Notes under the pieces: generated by a model
What the model saw: the letters and a program-made list of their open reading frames with translations, nothing else
Database searches by the model: none
Told to the model about the DNA's origin: nothing
Assembly (NCBI GenBank): GCA_036506155.1
Contig: DASXSF010000022.1
Coordinates: forward strand, 62,001 to 126,000
From: DASXRA01 sp036506155
Lineage (GTDB): Bacteria; Actinomycetota; Actinomycetes; Mycobacteriales; Jatrophihabitantaceae
Direction of reading: 5' to 3'
Length of the DNA stretch: 64,000 nucleotides
Program-made: the position numbers and the translations under genes
Shown: piece by piece, positions 1 to 7,652 of the stretch
How the letters are laid out: each line of letters begins with the position of its first letter
Numbering within the stretch: position 1 is the first letter of the stretch

Positions 1-69
1 GGCCGGCTGGGCGGCGGAGTACTCGGGGTCGCGCTCACCGGTGAGGTGCTCGCGACAGCAGGCGATTGA
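1..69 (+). CDS. C-terminal end of an unidentified protein (partial)
   Basis: The window opens inside a reading frame that ends at TGA 67-69. Only 22 residues are present, a Gly/Ala/Leu/Val-rich stretch beginning GRLGGGVLGVALTGEVL. The pattern resembles the late membrane helix of DHA2-type MFS exporters, but this is far too short to assign. The 157 bases after it, up to the end of the convergent stress-protein gene, hold no gene that I can support. Confidence 0.4.
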   Translation, partial: GRLGGGVLGVALTGEVLATAGD

Positions 70-226
70 GCGCTCGTCGTCGGCTCGTGCCCGCTCGATC
101 GGCTGCTGCACGCGGCGAGCACCAGGGCCATGACGCAGGCAAGCCCCCACGACCGGCTACGCGCGATCATAATGATCAAACGTTACGTGCTTCTCTTCAG
201 CACAGCACGTGCGGCGCGCCGAATTC

Positions 227-716
227 TCAGCGCATTCTGTGTGGCGGTGGCGGTGGTAGCGACGTCACGTCCGGCGCCTGCTCGGGCCAGACGAGTAGCA
301 CGGGGCAGGGCGCGTGGTCGACGACGAACCGCGTCTGCGGGCCCAGGCTGTGCGGCCCCAGCCGGGTGCGGTCGCCGTCCCGGGCGAGGACGAGCAGCTC
401 GGCGTCCTGCGCCGCCTGCACCACCTCACGCTCGGCCCGCCCGCGGCGTTGCAGGCGGGTCACGGGGCGCCCGAGCCGCGTCGCGGCGGCATCAAGGAGG
501 CTGACCGCGGCAAGCGCTGCAAGCTCCTCCAGCCGTGCGCCGGGATCACGCTCGGGATGCCCGCGGCCGAGCAGCCCGCGGTACGCGGCGTGCGCGGCTC
601 CCGCCACGTCGTCGCCTGTCACGTACAGCAGCGCGACGTCCCGCGTCGGTGCGAACGTGCGGGCGGCGTCGACGCATGCTGCCCATGCCCTCGGTGAGCC
701 AGACGACCACGGCCAC
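227..716 (-). pseudogene. Universal stress protein-like gene with a frame break
   Basis: The C-terminal 131 residues (from 622) carry the Usp ending, with ARDGDRTRLGP and FVVDHAPCPVLLVW, the region where Usp proteins bind ATP. The expected N-terminus, MAVVVWLTEG, starts at GTG 716, two bases after the transporter stop, but in another frame. The frames meet at about 686, where the next residues should be WAACVDAARTFAPTRDVALLYV. One extra base or two missing bases explain it. Repaired length is about 163 residues, normal for the family. It is the last gene of the nif3 operon. A sequencing error or a true inactivation are both possible. Confidence 0.7.
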
Positions 717-718
717 GG

Positions 719-1971
719 TCAGCCTCCGATGGTGCGCAGCATCGCCCACAGCGCCAGCACCGCGCCGACCACTGCTGCCGGAACCGTCAGGAGGCCGAGC
801 CCGGTGAACTCCTTCGCCGTCGGTTCCGCATCGTGCTCGCGCACAACCCGTCGCCACAACAGGGTGGCGAGCGATCCCACGTAAGTCAGGTTGGGGCCGA
901 CGTTCGCCCCAATGAGCGTGGCCAACACCGGACCAGAGCCACCGGCCGCGGCGACCGGCACCAACACGAGCACGGCGGGCAGGTTGTTCACCAGATTCGC
1001 GAGCAGCGCAGCGATGGCGGCAACGCCGAGCAGCGCGAACAGCGACGATCCGGCAGGCAGCACCCGGTCGACGAGCGTGCCCAGCCCGTTGTCCACCAGC
1101 GCGCGGACGATCACGGCCAGCGCCAGGACGAACGCCAGAAACAGCGGGCTTGCCGCATCGACAAGTCCGGCGACGGTCGTGCGGCGCTGCGTCAGCGCTC
1201 TCCCGCCGAGCACGACGACGCCGCCGAGCGCCGCCCACGCCGGGTTGACGCCCGCGAAGGAGGTCACGACGAAACCGCCGAGCGTCAGAGCCACGACGAC
1301 GAGTGCGAACGTCGGCACGTCGACCCGTGTGCGAGGCGGCGCCGCCGCCGGGGCCGCCAGGTCGGCCGCGAACACACGCCCGAGCACGACGTACTCCATC
1401 GCGATGGCGACGAGCCAGGGCAGCGTCATCAGCGCGCTGAACCGGGCGAACGACAGCCCGCTCGACGCGAAGGCCAGCAGATTCGTGAGGTGGACACCGG
1501 CAGCAACAGCGACGCCGAGTTGGCCAGGTGCGTGCATGCGTAGACGTGCGGCCTCGGCCGTACCGAGAGGGACGCCGCCGTCGCGAACACCACCGGGGTC
1601 AGCAGCACGACCGTGGCGTCCAGGCTCAGCACCGCAGTGACGAGCGAGGCAACGGCGAAGACGCCGCCGAACAGGCGCAATGGACGTCCCCGGCACATTC
1701 GAGCCATGACCGCCCCGCACGCGTCGAAGACGCCTTCGTCGTCGCACAGCGCCGCCAACACGAGGACGGCCGCCAGGAAGCCGACGACCGGCAGCAGCAG
1801 GCCGAGCTCGGCCCGCGCGTCGCGCGGCGAGACCGCGCCCGCGGCCACCACGAGCACCGCTGCCGGAACGGCGGCCAGGGCCTCCGGCCAGCCCTTGGGC
1901 CGGACCACCGCGAATGCCAGCACGGCGACCAGCAGCCCGGCCGACAACGCCTCGGCCGGGGCACCCGTCAT
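719..1971 (-). pseudogene. ArsB/SLC13-like ion transporter with a one-base frame break
   Basis: The first half (1971 to about 1492) encodes several hydrophobic helices and the motif YACTHLANSASLLLPVS. The second half (about 1492 to 719) continues in another frame with LTNLLAFASSGLSF and then LLANLVNNLPAVLVLVP and LIGANVGPNLTYVGSLATLLW, both hallmarks of the ArsB/NhaD (ion transporter superfamily) fold. One extra base near 1492 would restore SNLTNLLAF and an uninterrupted protein of about 417 residues, the usual family size. The ATG at 1971 overlaps the upstream stop (ATGA). The substrate is unknown; arsenite or another anion is possible. It is either an assembly indel or a real frameshift. 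Confidence 0.75.
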
Positions 1972-3035
1972 GCCAGGTGGCTGACGTCGTTCACGAGTCG
2001 AACCGACGGCGTGCCGTCGGCGTAGTAGTCCACGATCGAGAGGGACGCCGGGTCGAGGTGCAGGCGCGACATTGCGATGACGGGCGCGTCCAGGGCGAGG
2101 CGCAGCAGCGTCTTGATAGGTGTGACATGGGTCACCACCACGACCGTGCCGCCGGGATGCTTGGCTATCAGCTCGTCCCGGGCGCGGCGAACGCGCGCTG
2201 CCACGGCGGAGAACGACTCTCCGTCGGGTGGCGCGGCGGCAGGATTACTCAGCCAGGCTGTCAACTCGGTTGGCCAGCCGCGCTGTACTTCATCGAACGT
2301 CAGGCCCTCCCAGGCGCCGAAGTCCGACTCGACGAGACCGTCGTGGATCGACACCTCGACGCCCAGTGCGTCGGCGAGAACGGTCGCGGTCTGCCGGGCC
2401 CGCCGCAACGGCGAGCTGACTACGGCGGCGACGTCCGGGAACGTGCGACGCGCGAGGGCCGCTGCCTGCCGCTCTCCCGGCTCGGACAGCTCCAGCTGGT
2501 TCCGGCCGGAGAACCGGCGCCCCGAGTGCTCGGTAGCCGCGTGCCGGACCAGCATCAGTCGCGTCGGCGTGCCCGTGGGCGGAGTCCAAGGCGGCGGATC
2601 GGGCACCGGACGTGACGGCAGCGGCGGCCTGCCGGCGGCGATGTCCATCGCCTCGTTGGCAAGCCGGTCGGCATGCTTGTTGCGCTCGCGGGGCACCCAT
2701 TCGAATGCGATCTCGGCGAAGCTGTCGCGAAGCGCGGCCGCCTCCCGGGCAAGTGGCCGCATGCGCTCGTTCTTGACCTGCCAGCGCCCCGACATCTGCT
2801 CCACCACGAGCTTGGAATCCATACGCACAAGCACGGAGGTGGCGCCGAGCTCAGCGGCGGCGTGCAGTCCGGCGATCAGCCCGCGGTATTCGGCGACGTT
2901 GTTGGTGGCGCGCCCCAGCGACTCCCGCCGCTCGGCGAGCACCTCGCCGGTCGCGGCATCCCGCACCACAGCGCCGTAGCCGGCCGGTCCCGGATTGCCG
3001 CGCGAGCCACCGTCCGCCTCGACGACGACCCTCAT
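1968..3035 (-). CDS. Bifunctional RNase H / histidine phosphatase
   Basis: A 355-residue two-domain protein. Residues 1-130 are an RNase HI domain (MRVVVEADGGSRGNPGPAGYG, then NNVAEYRGL and later RMDSKLVVEQM and ERNKHADRLANEA) with the acidic metal-binding residues in place. Residues from about 165 are a histidine phosphatase (RLMLVRHAATEHS, SSPLRRARQTA, VVVTHVTPIKTLL) of the CobC/phosphoglycerate mutase type. This fusion matches mycobacterial Rv2228c, which hydrolyses RNA in RNA/DNA hybrids and has acid phosphatase activity. The ATG at 3035 is chosen because it overlaps the upstream stop (ATGA); 16 further codons upstream in frame look non-native. Confidence 0.93.
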   Translation of the reverse strand: MRVVVEADGGSRGNPGPAGYGAVVRDAATGEVLAERRESLGRATNNVAEYRGLIAGLHAAAELGATSVLVRMDSKLVVEQMSGRWQVKNERMRPLAREAAALRDSFAEIAFEWVPRERNKHADRLANEAMDIAAGRPPLPSRPVPDPPPWTPPTGTPTRLMLVRHAATEHSGRRFSGRNQLELSEPGERQAAALARRTFPDVAAVVSSPLRRARQTATVLADALGVEVSIHDGLVESDFGAWEGLTFDEVQRGWPTELTAWLSNPAAAPPDGESFSAVAARVRRARDELIAKHPGGTVVVVTHVTPIKTLLRLALDAPVIAMSRLHLDPASLSIVDYYADGTPSVRLVNDVSHLA

Positions 3036-3772
3036 AGCCCTGACTGCGCCGTGCGCACCAGGATGCGCCGGCAGTTCTCGCACCGCACGATGTCGTCAGC
3101 AGCCGCTGCACGCACGGCGTTCAGCTCGCTGCCGGCCAGCTCCAGGTGGCAGCCCTCACAACGCCGCAGCCGCAGCATGGCAGCCCCCACGCCGCCGCTG
3201 GCCGCGCGGATGCGGTCGTAGAGAGCGAGCAGGTCAACCGGCAACTGCATGGCAAGCTCGGCGCGTTCGGTGCCGCGCCGGGCAGCGCTCGCCTCCATGT
3301 CGGCGAGCGCCGCGTCGCGCTTGGTGTCGAGCTCGGTGCGTTCGGCGCTCAGCGACTCCTGCCGGGCGGTGAGCGCAGCCAGCTGGGCGTCGAGCGTCTC
3401 CCGCTGCTCCATGACCTCGAGCAACTGGTCCTCCAGCGTGGACTGGCGCCGGGCCAAGGTCGTGATCTCGTGTTGGAGGCCTTCCAGCTCCTTGGCCGGC
3501 ACGCCGCCCGAGGTCAACCGCTGGTCGTCCCGCTTGGCGCGTGTTTGCACCGTGTCGATCTCGTTCTCGAGGCGACGCTGGTCCGCGGCGAGATCGTCGA
3601 GCTGCGTCTGCATGTCCAGCGCCTCGCCGCGCGCTTGCTGGTACTGCTGGTCGGCCGCGGCGATCGCGGCGAGCTCCGGCACGTGCTCACGGCGGTACGC
3701 GAGCTGTGCCAGCTGAGTGTCGGCGGCCTGGAGGTCGAGCAGGCGGAGTTGGGTGGCGGGATCTGCTTTCAC
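3032..3772 (-). CDS. Coiled-coil zinc ribbon protein (CT398-like)
   Basis: A protein of 246 residues. A long helical coiled coil of charged heptads occupies residues about 10-180. A C4 zinc ribbon ends the protein, with CEGCHLEL and CENCRRIL supplying two CxxC pairs. This is the architecture of Rv2229c and chlamydial CT398 (zf-RING_7 family), implicated in nucleic acid or secretion-related assembly but biochemically poorly defined. The GTG start at 3772 overlaps the nif3 stop (GTGA) and the stop overlaps the next ATG, so the gene is translationally coupled on both sides. Confidence 0.88.
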   Translation of the reverse strand: MKADPATQLRLLDLQAADTQLAQLAYRREHVPELAAIAAADQQYQQARGEALDMQTQLDDLAADQRRLENEIDTVQTRAKRDDQRLTSGGVPAKELEGLQHEITTLARRQSTLEDQLLEVMEQRETLDAQLAALTARQESLSAERTELDTKRDAALADMEASAARRGTERAELAMQLPVDLLALYDRIRAASGGVGAAMLRLRRCEGCHLELAGSELNAVRAAAADDIVRCENCRRILVRTAQSGL

Positions 3773-4842
3773 TGCGGGGTACTCGCTTCGGGTGACGGGA
3801 CGTGCAGGGTCCATGGATCGGTGACGGTCGTGGACACTGTCACGTTCACCGTAGTGCTGAACCGCTGACGCAGGCGCGTGGCCACGACGTCAAGCCAGGG
3901 CGCCTCGGTGGCCCAGTGCCCGGCGTCGATCAGTGCCATGCCGCGCTCGGTGACGGCCTCCTGGGTCGCGTGGTGCTTCAGGTCGGCGGTGAGGTAGGCG
4001 TCGGCACCGGCACGGTGCGCAGCCGCGATGAGTGCGGCGCCCGACCCGCCGCAGACGGCAGCCGTCGCTACCCGGCGGTTCAGGTCGCCCGCGGCCCGCA
4101 TACCCGACGCCGTCGCCGGCAGCACGCGCGCGGCGTGTTCGGTGAACTCCCGCAGCGTCATCGACTCGGGCAGTTCGCCCACCCGGCCCGTCCCACGCAC
4201 GCCGCCTACCGCCACCTGCGGCTGCACGTGGAAAGGTGCGTCGCCCAGGGTCGCCACGATCTCGGGCAGGGCACGGGGCGGCAAGGTGAGCTCGATGCGC
4301 GTTTCGGCCACCGGCTCAGACGGCTCCTCCGGCGTGACGCCGACCCCGATGGTGCGCCACACCCGGGTCGCCCCGGCGGCGACGAGGGCATGCACGACGG
4401 GGGTCGTGTCGTCCGTCGCGAGGAACGCGACGAGCGTCTGCGGCGCCTCGTCGGACGCTAGCTCCAGCGGGCGCAGCGCGATGAGTCCGAGGCGCTGCGC
4501 AAGTGCGTCCGAGACGCCCGGAACAGCGACGTCAGCGTTGGTGTGCACGACGTAGTGGGCGATGCCGGCGCGGATCAGCCGGTGCACCATCCCGCCCTTC
4601 GGGTCGGTGGCGGGTACGCCGTGTACCGACGTGAGCAGCAACGGGTGATGCGTGAGCAGCAGCTGTGCCCCGGCCGCCTCCGCTTCCGCGATGATCTGCG
4701 GCGTCACGTCTACGGCCAACAGCACCCGGGTGACGTCGACAGCGGGATCGCCGCAGGTCAGCCCGACGGCATCCCATGGCGCGGCCCAGCGCGGGTCGAA
4801 CCACTCCTCGACCGCGCCGATCACGTCGGCGAGCGTTGCCAT
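3769..4842 (-). CDS. Nif3-like dinuclear metal centre protein
   Basis: A 357-residue member of the Nif3/YbgI (DUF34, GTP cyclohydrolase I type 2 homologue) family. The N-terminal half has the metal motif LLLTHHPLLL and VVHTNADVAVPGVSDALA. The C-terminal half has CGGSGAALIAAAH, ADAYLTADLKHH and DAGHWATEAPWL, giving the His/Asp/Glu ligands of the dinuclear site. A middle insertion of about 110 residues is usual for the longer, actinobacterial forms. The ATG at 4842 fits the conserved MATLADVIGAVE start. It is the first gene of a five-gene, tightly overlapping operon. The exact reaction in vivo is unsettled. Confidence 0.9.
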   Translation of the reverse strand: MATLADVIGAVEEWFDPRWAAPWDAVGLTCGDPAVDVTRVLLAVDVTPQIIAEAEAAGAQLLLTHHPLLLTSVHGVPATDPKGGMVHRLIRAGIAHYVVHTNADVAVPGVSDALAQRLGLIALRPLELASDEAPQTLVAFLATDDTTPVVHALVAAGATRVWRTIGVGVTPEEPSEPVAETRIELTLPPRALPEIVATLGDAPFHVQPQVAVGGVRGTGRVGELPESMTLREFTEHAARVLPATASGMRAAGDLNRRVATAAVCGGSGAALIAAAHRAGADAYLTADLKHHATQEAVTERGMALIDAGHWATEAPWLDVVATRLRQRFSTTVNVTVSTTVTDPWTLHVPSPEASTPQ

Positions 4843-4872
4843 AGGCGGCGAACCTACCGCGTAAGACGCCAA

Positions 4873-4905
4873 TGGGCTCGGCCCGGTTGCCCGGTGCCGA
4901 GCCCA
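4873..4905 (-). terminator. Rho-independent-like hairpin after hsp20
   Basis: TGGGCTCGGC (4873-4882) pairs perfectly with GCCGAGCCCA (4896-4905). An inner CCGG/CCGG stem with a TTGC loop extends it. It lies just beyond the hsp20 stop and upstream of the nif3 start, so it should separate the two transcripts. No clear T-run follows, which is common in actinobacteria. Confidence 0.7.
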
Positions 4906-4918
4906 CTCGCTCGCTTGC

Positions 4919-5383
4919 TTACTCGGACTGCGTCGCGCCTTCGACGGCCTTCGCGGTGCCGGCCGTCACGGGGATGCGCTGCGTGGTCGAGCCACGGTAC
5001 GCACCGGCCACCCGCACGGTGAGCACGCCCTTGTCGTAGGTCGCCGTCAGGGCGTCGCCCGTGACGTGCGCCGGAAGCGTGAACGTGCGGCGGAAGGAGC
5101 CGTAGCGCACCTCGTGCAGCCGCCGGCCGTTCTGCTCCGCGTCGCGCTCGTCGCGGCGCTCGCCGCGGATCACCAGCGCGCCGCCGTCAACCTCGACGGT
5201 CACATCCTTCTCCGGGTCCAGGCCGGGCAGCTCGACGCTTACCAGAGCGTCCTCGCCGTCCCGGGCGACCTCCGCGGCCGGGGTGAAGCCGGTCCGTGCC
5301 ACGTCGCTCGCGAGCGGGCGCAAGAACGCGTCGAGCTCCGCGAACGGGCTCAGCCATGTGTTGCGCAGTCTCAAAGTCGTCAT
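4919..5383 (-). CDS. Hsp20/alpha-crystallin small heat shock protein
   Basis: A cytoplasmic holdase chaperone of 154 residues. The alpha-crystallin domain spans about residues 35-140 with VSVELPGLDPEKDVTVEVDG, GSFRRTFTLP and YDKGVLTVRV, the last being the conserved GVLTV signature. The C-terminal TTQRIPV supplies the I-x-V-like tail used for oligomer contacts. Two ATG codons are possible (5392, 5383). The AGGAG at about 5395-5400 is almost fused to the first and about 11 bases from the second, so I favour 5383. A HAIR palindrome lies about 60-80 bases upstream, which predicts heat control by HspR. Confidence 0.92.
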   Translation of the reverse strand: MTTLRLRNTWLSPFAELDAFLRPLASDVARTGFTPAAEVARDGEDALVSVELPGLDPEKDVTVEVDGGALVIRGERRDERDAEQNGRRLHEVRYGSFRRTFTLPAHVTGDALTATYDKGVLTVRVAGAYRGSTTQRIPVTAGTAKAVEGATQSE

Positions 5384-5440
5384 AGCCGTCATCTCTCCTC
5401 TGATCGAATAAGTGCCCTTGCAGGCATCCGACATATAGAA

Positions 5441-5461
5441 CTTGAGTCGACGCGACTTAAT
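5441..5461 (-). promoter_or_regulatory. HAIR-type operator (HspR binding site)
   Basis: CTTGAGT (5441-5447), a 7-base spacer and ACTTAAT (5455-5461) match the HspR inverted repeat consensus CTTGAGT-N7-ACTCAAG at 12 of 14 arm positions with exact spacing. It sits between hsp20 (minus) and the metallophosphoesterase (plus), nearer to hsp20, the expected target. Confidence 0.75.
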
Positions 5462-5617
5462 TCCGACGGCTTGCTTGTCGGCTATGCCCGAGCGGACCCT
5501 AATGACCTGTTACCAGCCGACCACGACGGCGTCGGCTGCGAGTCAGGATGAACGCTCGATCACCATCAGCCGCAGGCTCTTGCTGCAGCGGGCGCCGGCC
5601 AATAGCGTCCGGGCCCG

Positions 5618-7057
5618 ATGAGCGACTGTTGTGCGCAGGACGCCGGCGCGCCGGTCCCCCAGGATCTCGAGCTCGTGACCATCACTGACGCCAGCTTCGT
5701 GCTGACCTGGTTCACGGCCAGTACGTTGCAGCTGACCCCGACGGATCCGCGGCCGATCGCCGTCGAGTCGGACGCCGTGGTGCGGTACGGCACCGAGCCG
5801 GACCGCCTCGACCGCGTCGCGTACGGGCCGCCTGGCACGGCGTACCACTGCGTCGAGGTGTCCGACCTCAGCCCGGGCACGACGTACTACTACGAGGCGC
5901 TGTCGGCGGGCCGTCCGGCGTCTGCACGCGTCGTTCCGGTGCTGGACTACTCGGTGCTCCGGGGCGTCGACCTGGCCGCGCTCACGGTGGCACAGATGCG
6001 GGCCCTGGTCGGCCGGCTGCCGCGTCTGAACCAGACCGTCCTCGCGTCGCCCGGAGTCGTGACGACGCTTGTGCCGCCACGGGGGCCGCTGCACGCAACG
6101 ATCGCCCTCACCAACGACCTGCACGTCGGCGAAACGCAGAGCGGGCTCATCGTCGAGGGCTTCCCGCCGCCGTTCTCACAGCGACCGGGCGCGCCGCCGT
6201 ACCCGATAGTGATGGGCGAGGCGATGGTCGCCGACATCAACCGGCGCGGCGCCGAGGTGCTGGTCGTGGCGGGCGACCTGACCTCCGCGGCCCGGCCGGA
6301 CGAGCTTGCCCAGGCACGCGACCTGCTCGACACGTTCGGCCGGCTTCGGCTCACCGGCGGACTGCGCCGAGGCGACTACGTCGTGGCCCGCGGCAACCAC
6401 GACCAGCCCCGGACAGGCGACGCGTACGCGTCGTGCCCCGTCGTGCAGGGCGAGTACCACGACTGCGTGCCCGGCGTCTTCCCGTTGCCGCAAGGGCGAT
6501 TGACCATCACCGAGTTCCGCGGCCTGCGGCTCGTCGGGCTCGACACGACCACGTTGAACCAGCCGGGCGGCGCGATCAGCGCCGAGCAGTGGGCCGACCT
6601 CGACGACGCGCTCCGCCACCAGCCACATCGGCCGACGCTCGTGTTCGGCCACCACCCGGTCACCGACGAGTCCGCCCTCACCACGCTGGCCGGGCCCTCG
6701 TTCGACCTCGACCGCACCGATGCGCTCCGGTTGCAAGAGCTGTACGCGCGCACCCCGGGCGTGTTCCTCCACCACAGCGGCCATACCCACCGGAACAAGC
6801 GGACCACGTCGCCGATCGCGCCGGGCGTCGACTTCCTCGAGGTCGCGGCCGTCAAGGAGTACCCGGGTGGGTACACCATGCTCCGGCTGTACGAGGACGG
6901 CTATATGGCCAACTTCTACAAGTCGTCCAGCCCGCCGGCCTGCGAGTGGAGCCAGACCTCTAGCAACGAGTACCTCGGCCTCTATCCAGCGTTCATGCTC
7001 GGCAGCCTGACGGATCGCAACCGGGCGGTCCGCTACCAGCGGGATGTGCGCTGGTAG
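5618..7057 (+). CDS. Calcineurin-like metallophosphoesterase with an N-terminal fibronectin-like domain
   Basis: A 479-residue protein. Residues about 15-110 form a beta-sandwich like that preceding purple acid phosphatases (DLSPGTTYYYEAL). Residues about 165-400 carry the dinuclear metal signatures in order: NDLHVGE, VAGDLTS, ARGNHDQPR, VFGHHPV and HSGHTHRNK. No signal peptide is visible, so it is probably cytoplasmic. The substrate is unknown; phosphomonoesters or phosphodiesters are expected. Its last 27 bases form the left side of a hairpin shared with the convergent hemerythrin gene, so the two stop codons lie in opposite arms. Confidence 0.88.
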   Translation: MSDCCAQDAGAPVPQDLELVTITDASFVLTWFTASTLQLTPTDPRPIAVESDAVVRYGTEPDRLDRVAYGPPGTAYHCVEVSDLSPGTTYYYEALSAGRPASARVVPVLDYSVLRGVDLAALTVAQMRALVGRLPRLNQTVLASPGVVTTLVPPRGPLHATIALTNDLHVGETQSGLIVEGFPPPFSQRPGAPPYPIVMGEAMVADINRRGAEVLVVAGDLTSAARPDELAQARDLLDTFGRLRLTGGLRRGDYVVARGNHDQPRTGDAYASCPVVQGEYHDCVPGVFPLPQGRLTITEFRGLRLVGLDTTTLNQPGGAISAEQWADLDDALRHQPHRPTLVFGHHPVTDESALTTLAGPSFDLDRTDALRLQELYARTPGVFLHHSGHTHRNKRTTSPIAPGVDFLEVAAVKEYPGGYTMLRLYEDGYMANFYKSSSPPACEWSQTSSNEYLGLYPAFMLGSLTDRNRAVRYQRDVRW

Positions 7058-7059
7058 CG
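7031..7059. terminator. Bidirectional terminator containing both stop codons
   Basis: CGCTACCAGCG (7031-7041) is perfectly complementary to CGCTGGTAGCG (7049-7059) around a 7-base loop. The plus-strand stop TAG (7055-7057) and the minus-strand stop TAG (7033-7035) sit symmetrically in the two arms, so both proteins end in similar residues (RYQRDVRW and RYQRTSRW). Confidence 0.75.
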
Positions 7060-7635
7060 CGGCGCCCATACCCTCCGGTAGAGCAGCCGCACGGGCGGCG
7101 GAAACATCGACAGCACGTGTGTGCGCGTCGGCTCGGGCGCGCTGTCCAGCAGCCACGGGAAGAACTCCGCGCCGCCGCTCAAGCCCTGTGTCTTGCGGAA
7201 GTACCGGCCGAACGCTTGCCAGCCGCGCTCGCCGAGGTGTGCATCGACCAGGGGCAGAGCCTGGTTCTCTTCGTGCCGCATGTGACCGGTCAGGGCCTCC
7301 GCAAGCACCTGGGCCGTCTCGAGGGCCGTCGTGGTGTCGTGTGCGGCGAGCGCCTTGTCGAGACGTTCGAGCAACGGCTCCAACTGGGCGTGCTCGATCT
7401 CCATCTCGTCCAGCACCGCGGACTCCTCCGGAAAGGTGACCTTCTCGCGCAGCGCCGGCCACAGCGCGACGTCCTCGGCGGTGTGGTGGATGGAGAGCTG
7501 CTTCTTGAACATCTCCCAGCCGGCCAGCACCGGTGGCGTCGTCTCCTCGCCACGTTCGCACGCGTCGCTTAGCCGACGCAGGTCGCGGGTGAACGCGTCA
7601 TGCGCGACGTACATCATTGTGAAGTCGACCGACAT
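7033..7635 (-). CDS. Hemerythrin HHE domain protein
   Basis: A 200-residue protein whose first 150 residues form the four-helix hemerythrin bundle. Candidate di-iron ligands are AHDAFTRDL, IHHTAEDVALWP, EMEIEHAQLEPLL and HMRHEENQALP. Such proteins bind oxygen, iron or nitric oxide; the ligand here is not known. The C-terminal 50 residues resemble the tail of actinobacterial HHE proteins. Two adjacent ATG codons are possible; 7635 gives the better spacing to AGGAG (7642-7646). It lies 17 bases downstream of the DHA2 exporter on the same strand and may be co-transcribed from the ECF41-type promoter. Confidence 0.88.
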   Translation of the reverse strand: MSVDFTMMYVAHDAFTRDLRRLSDACERGEETTPPVLAGWEMFKKQLSIHHTAEDVALWPALREKVTFPEESAVLDEMEIEHAQLEPLLERLDKALAAHDTTTALETAQVLAEALTGHMRHEENQALPLVDAHLGERGWQAFGRYFRKTQGLSGGAEFFPWLLDSAPEPTRTHVLSMFPPPVRLLYRRVWAPRYQRTSRW

Positions 7636-7652
7636 CATGGGCTCCTTTCGGG

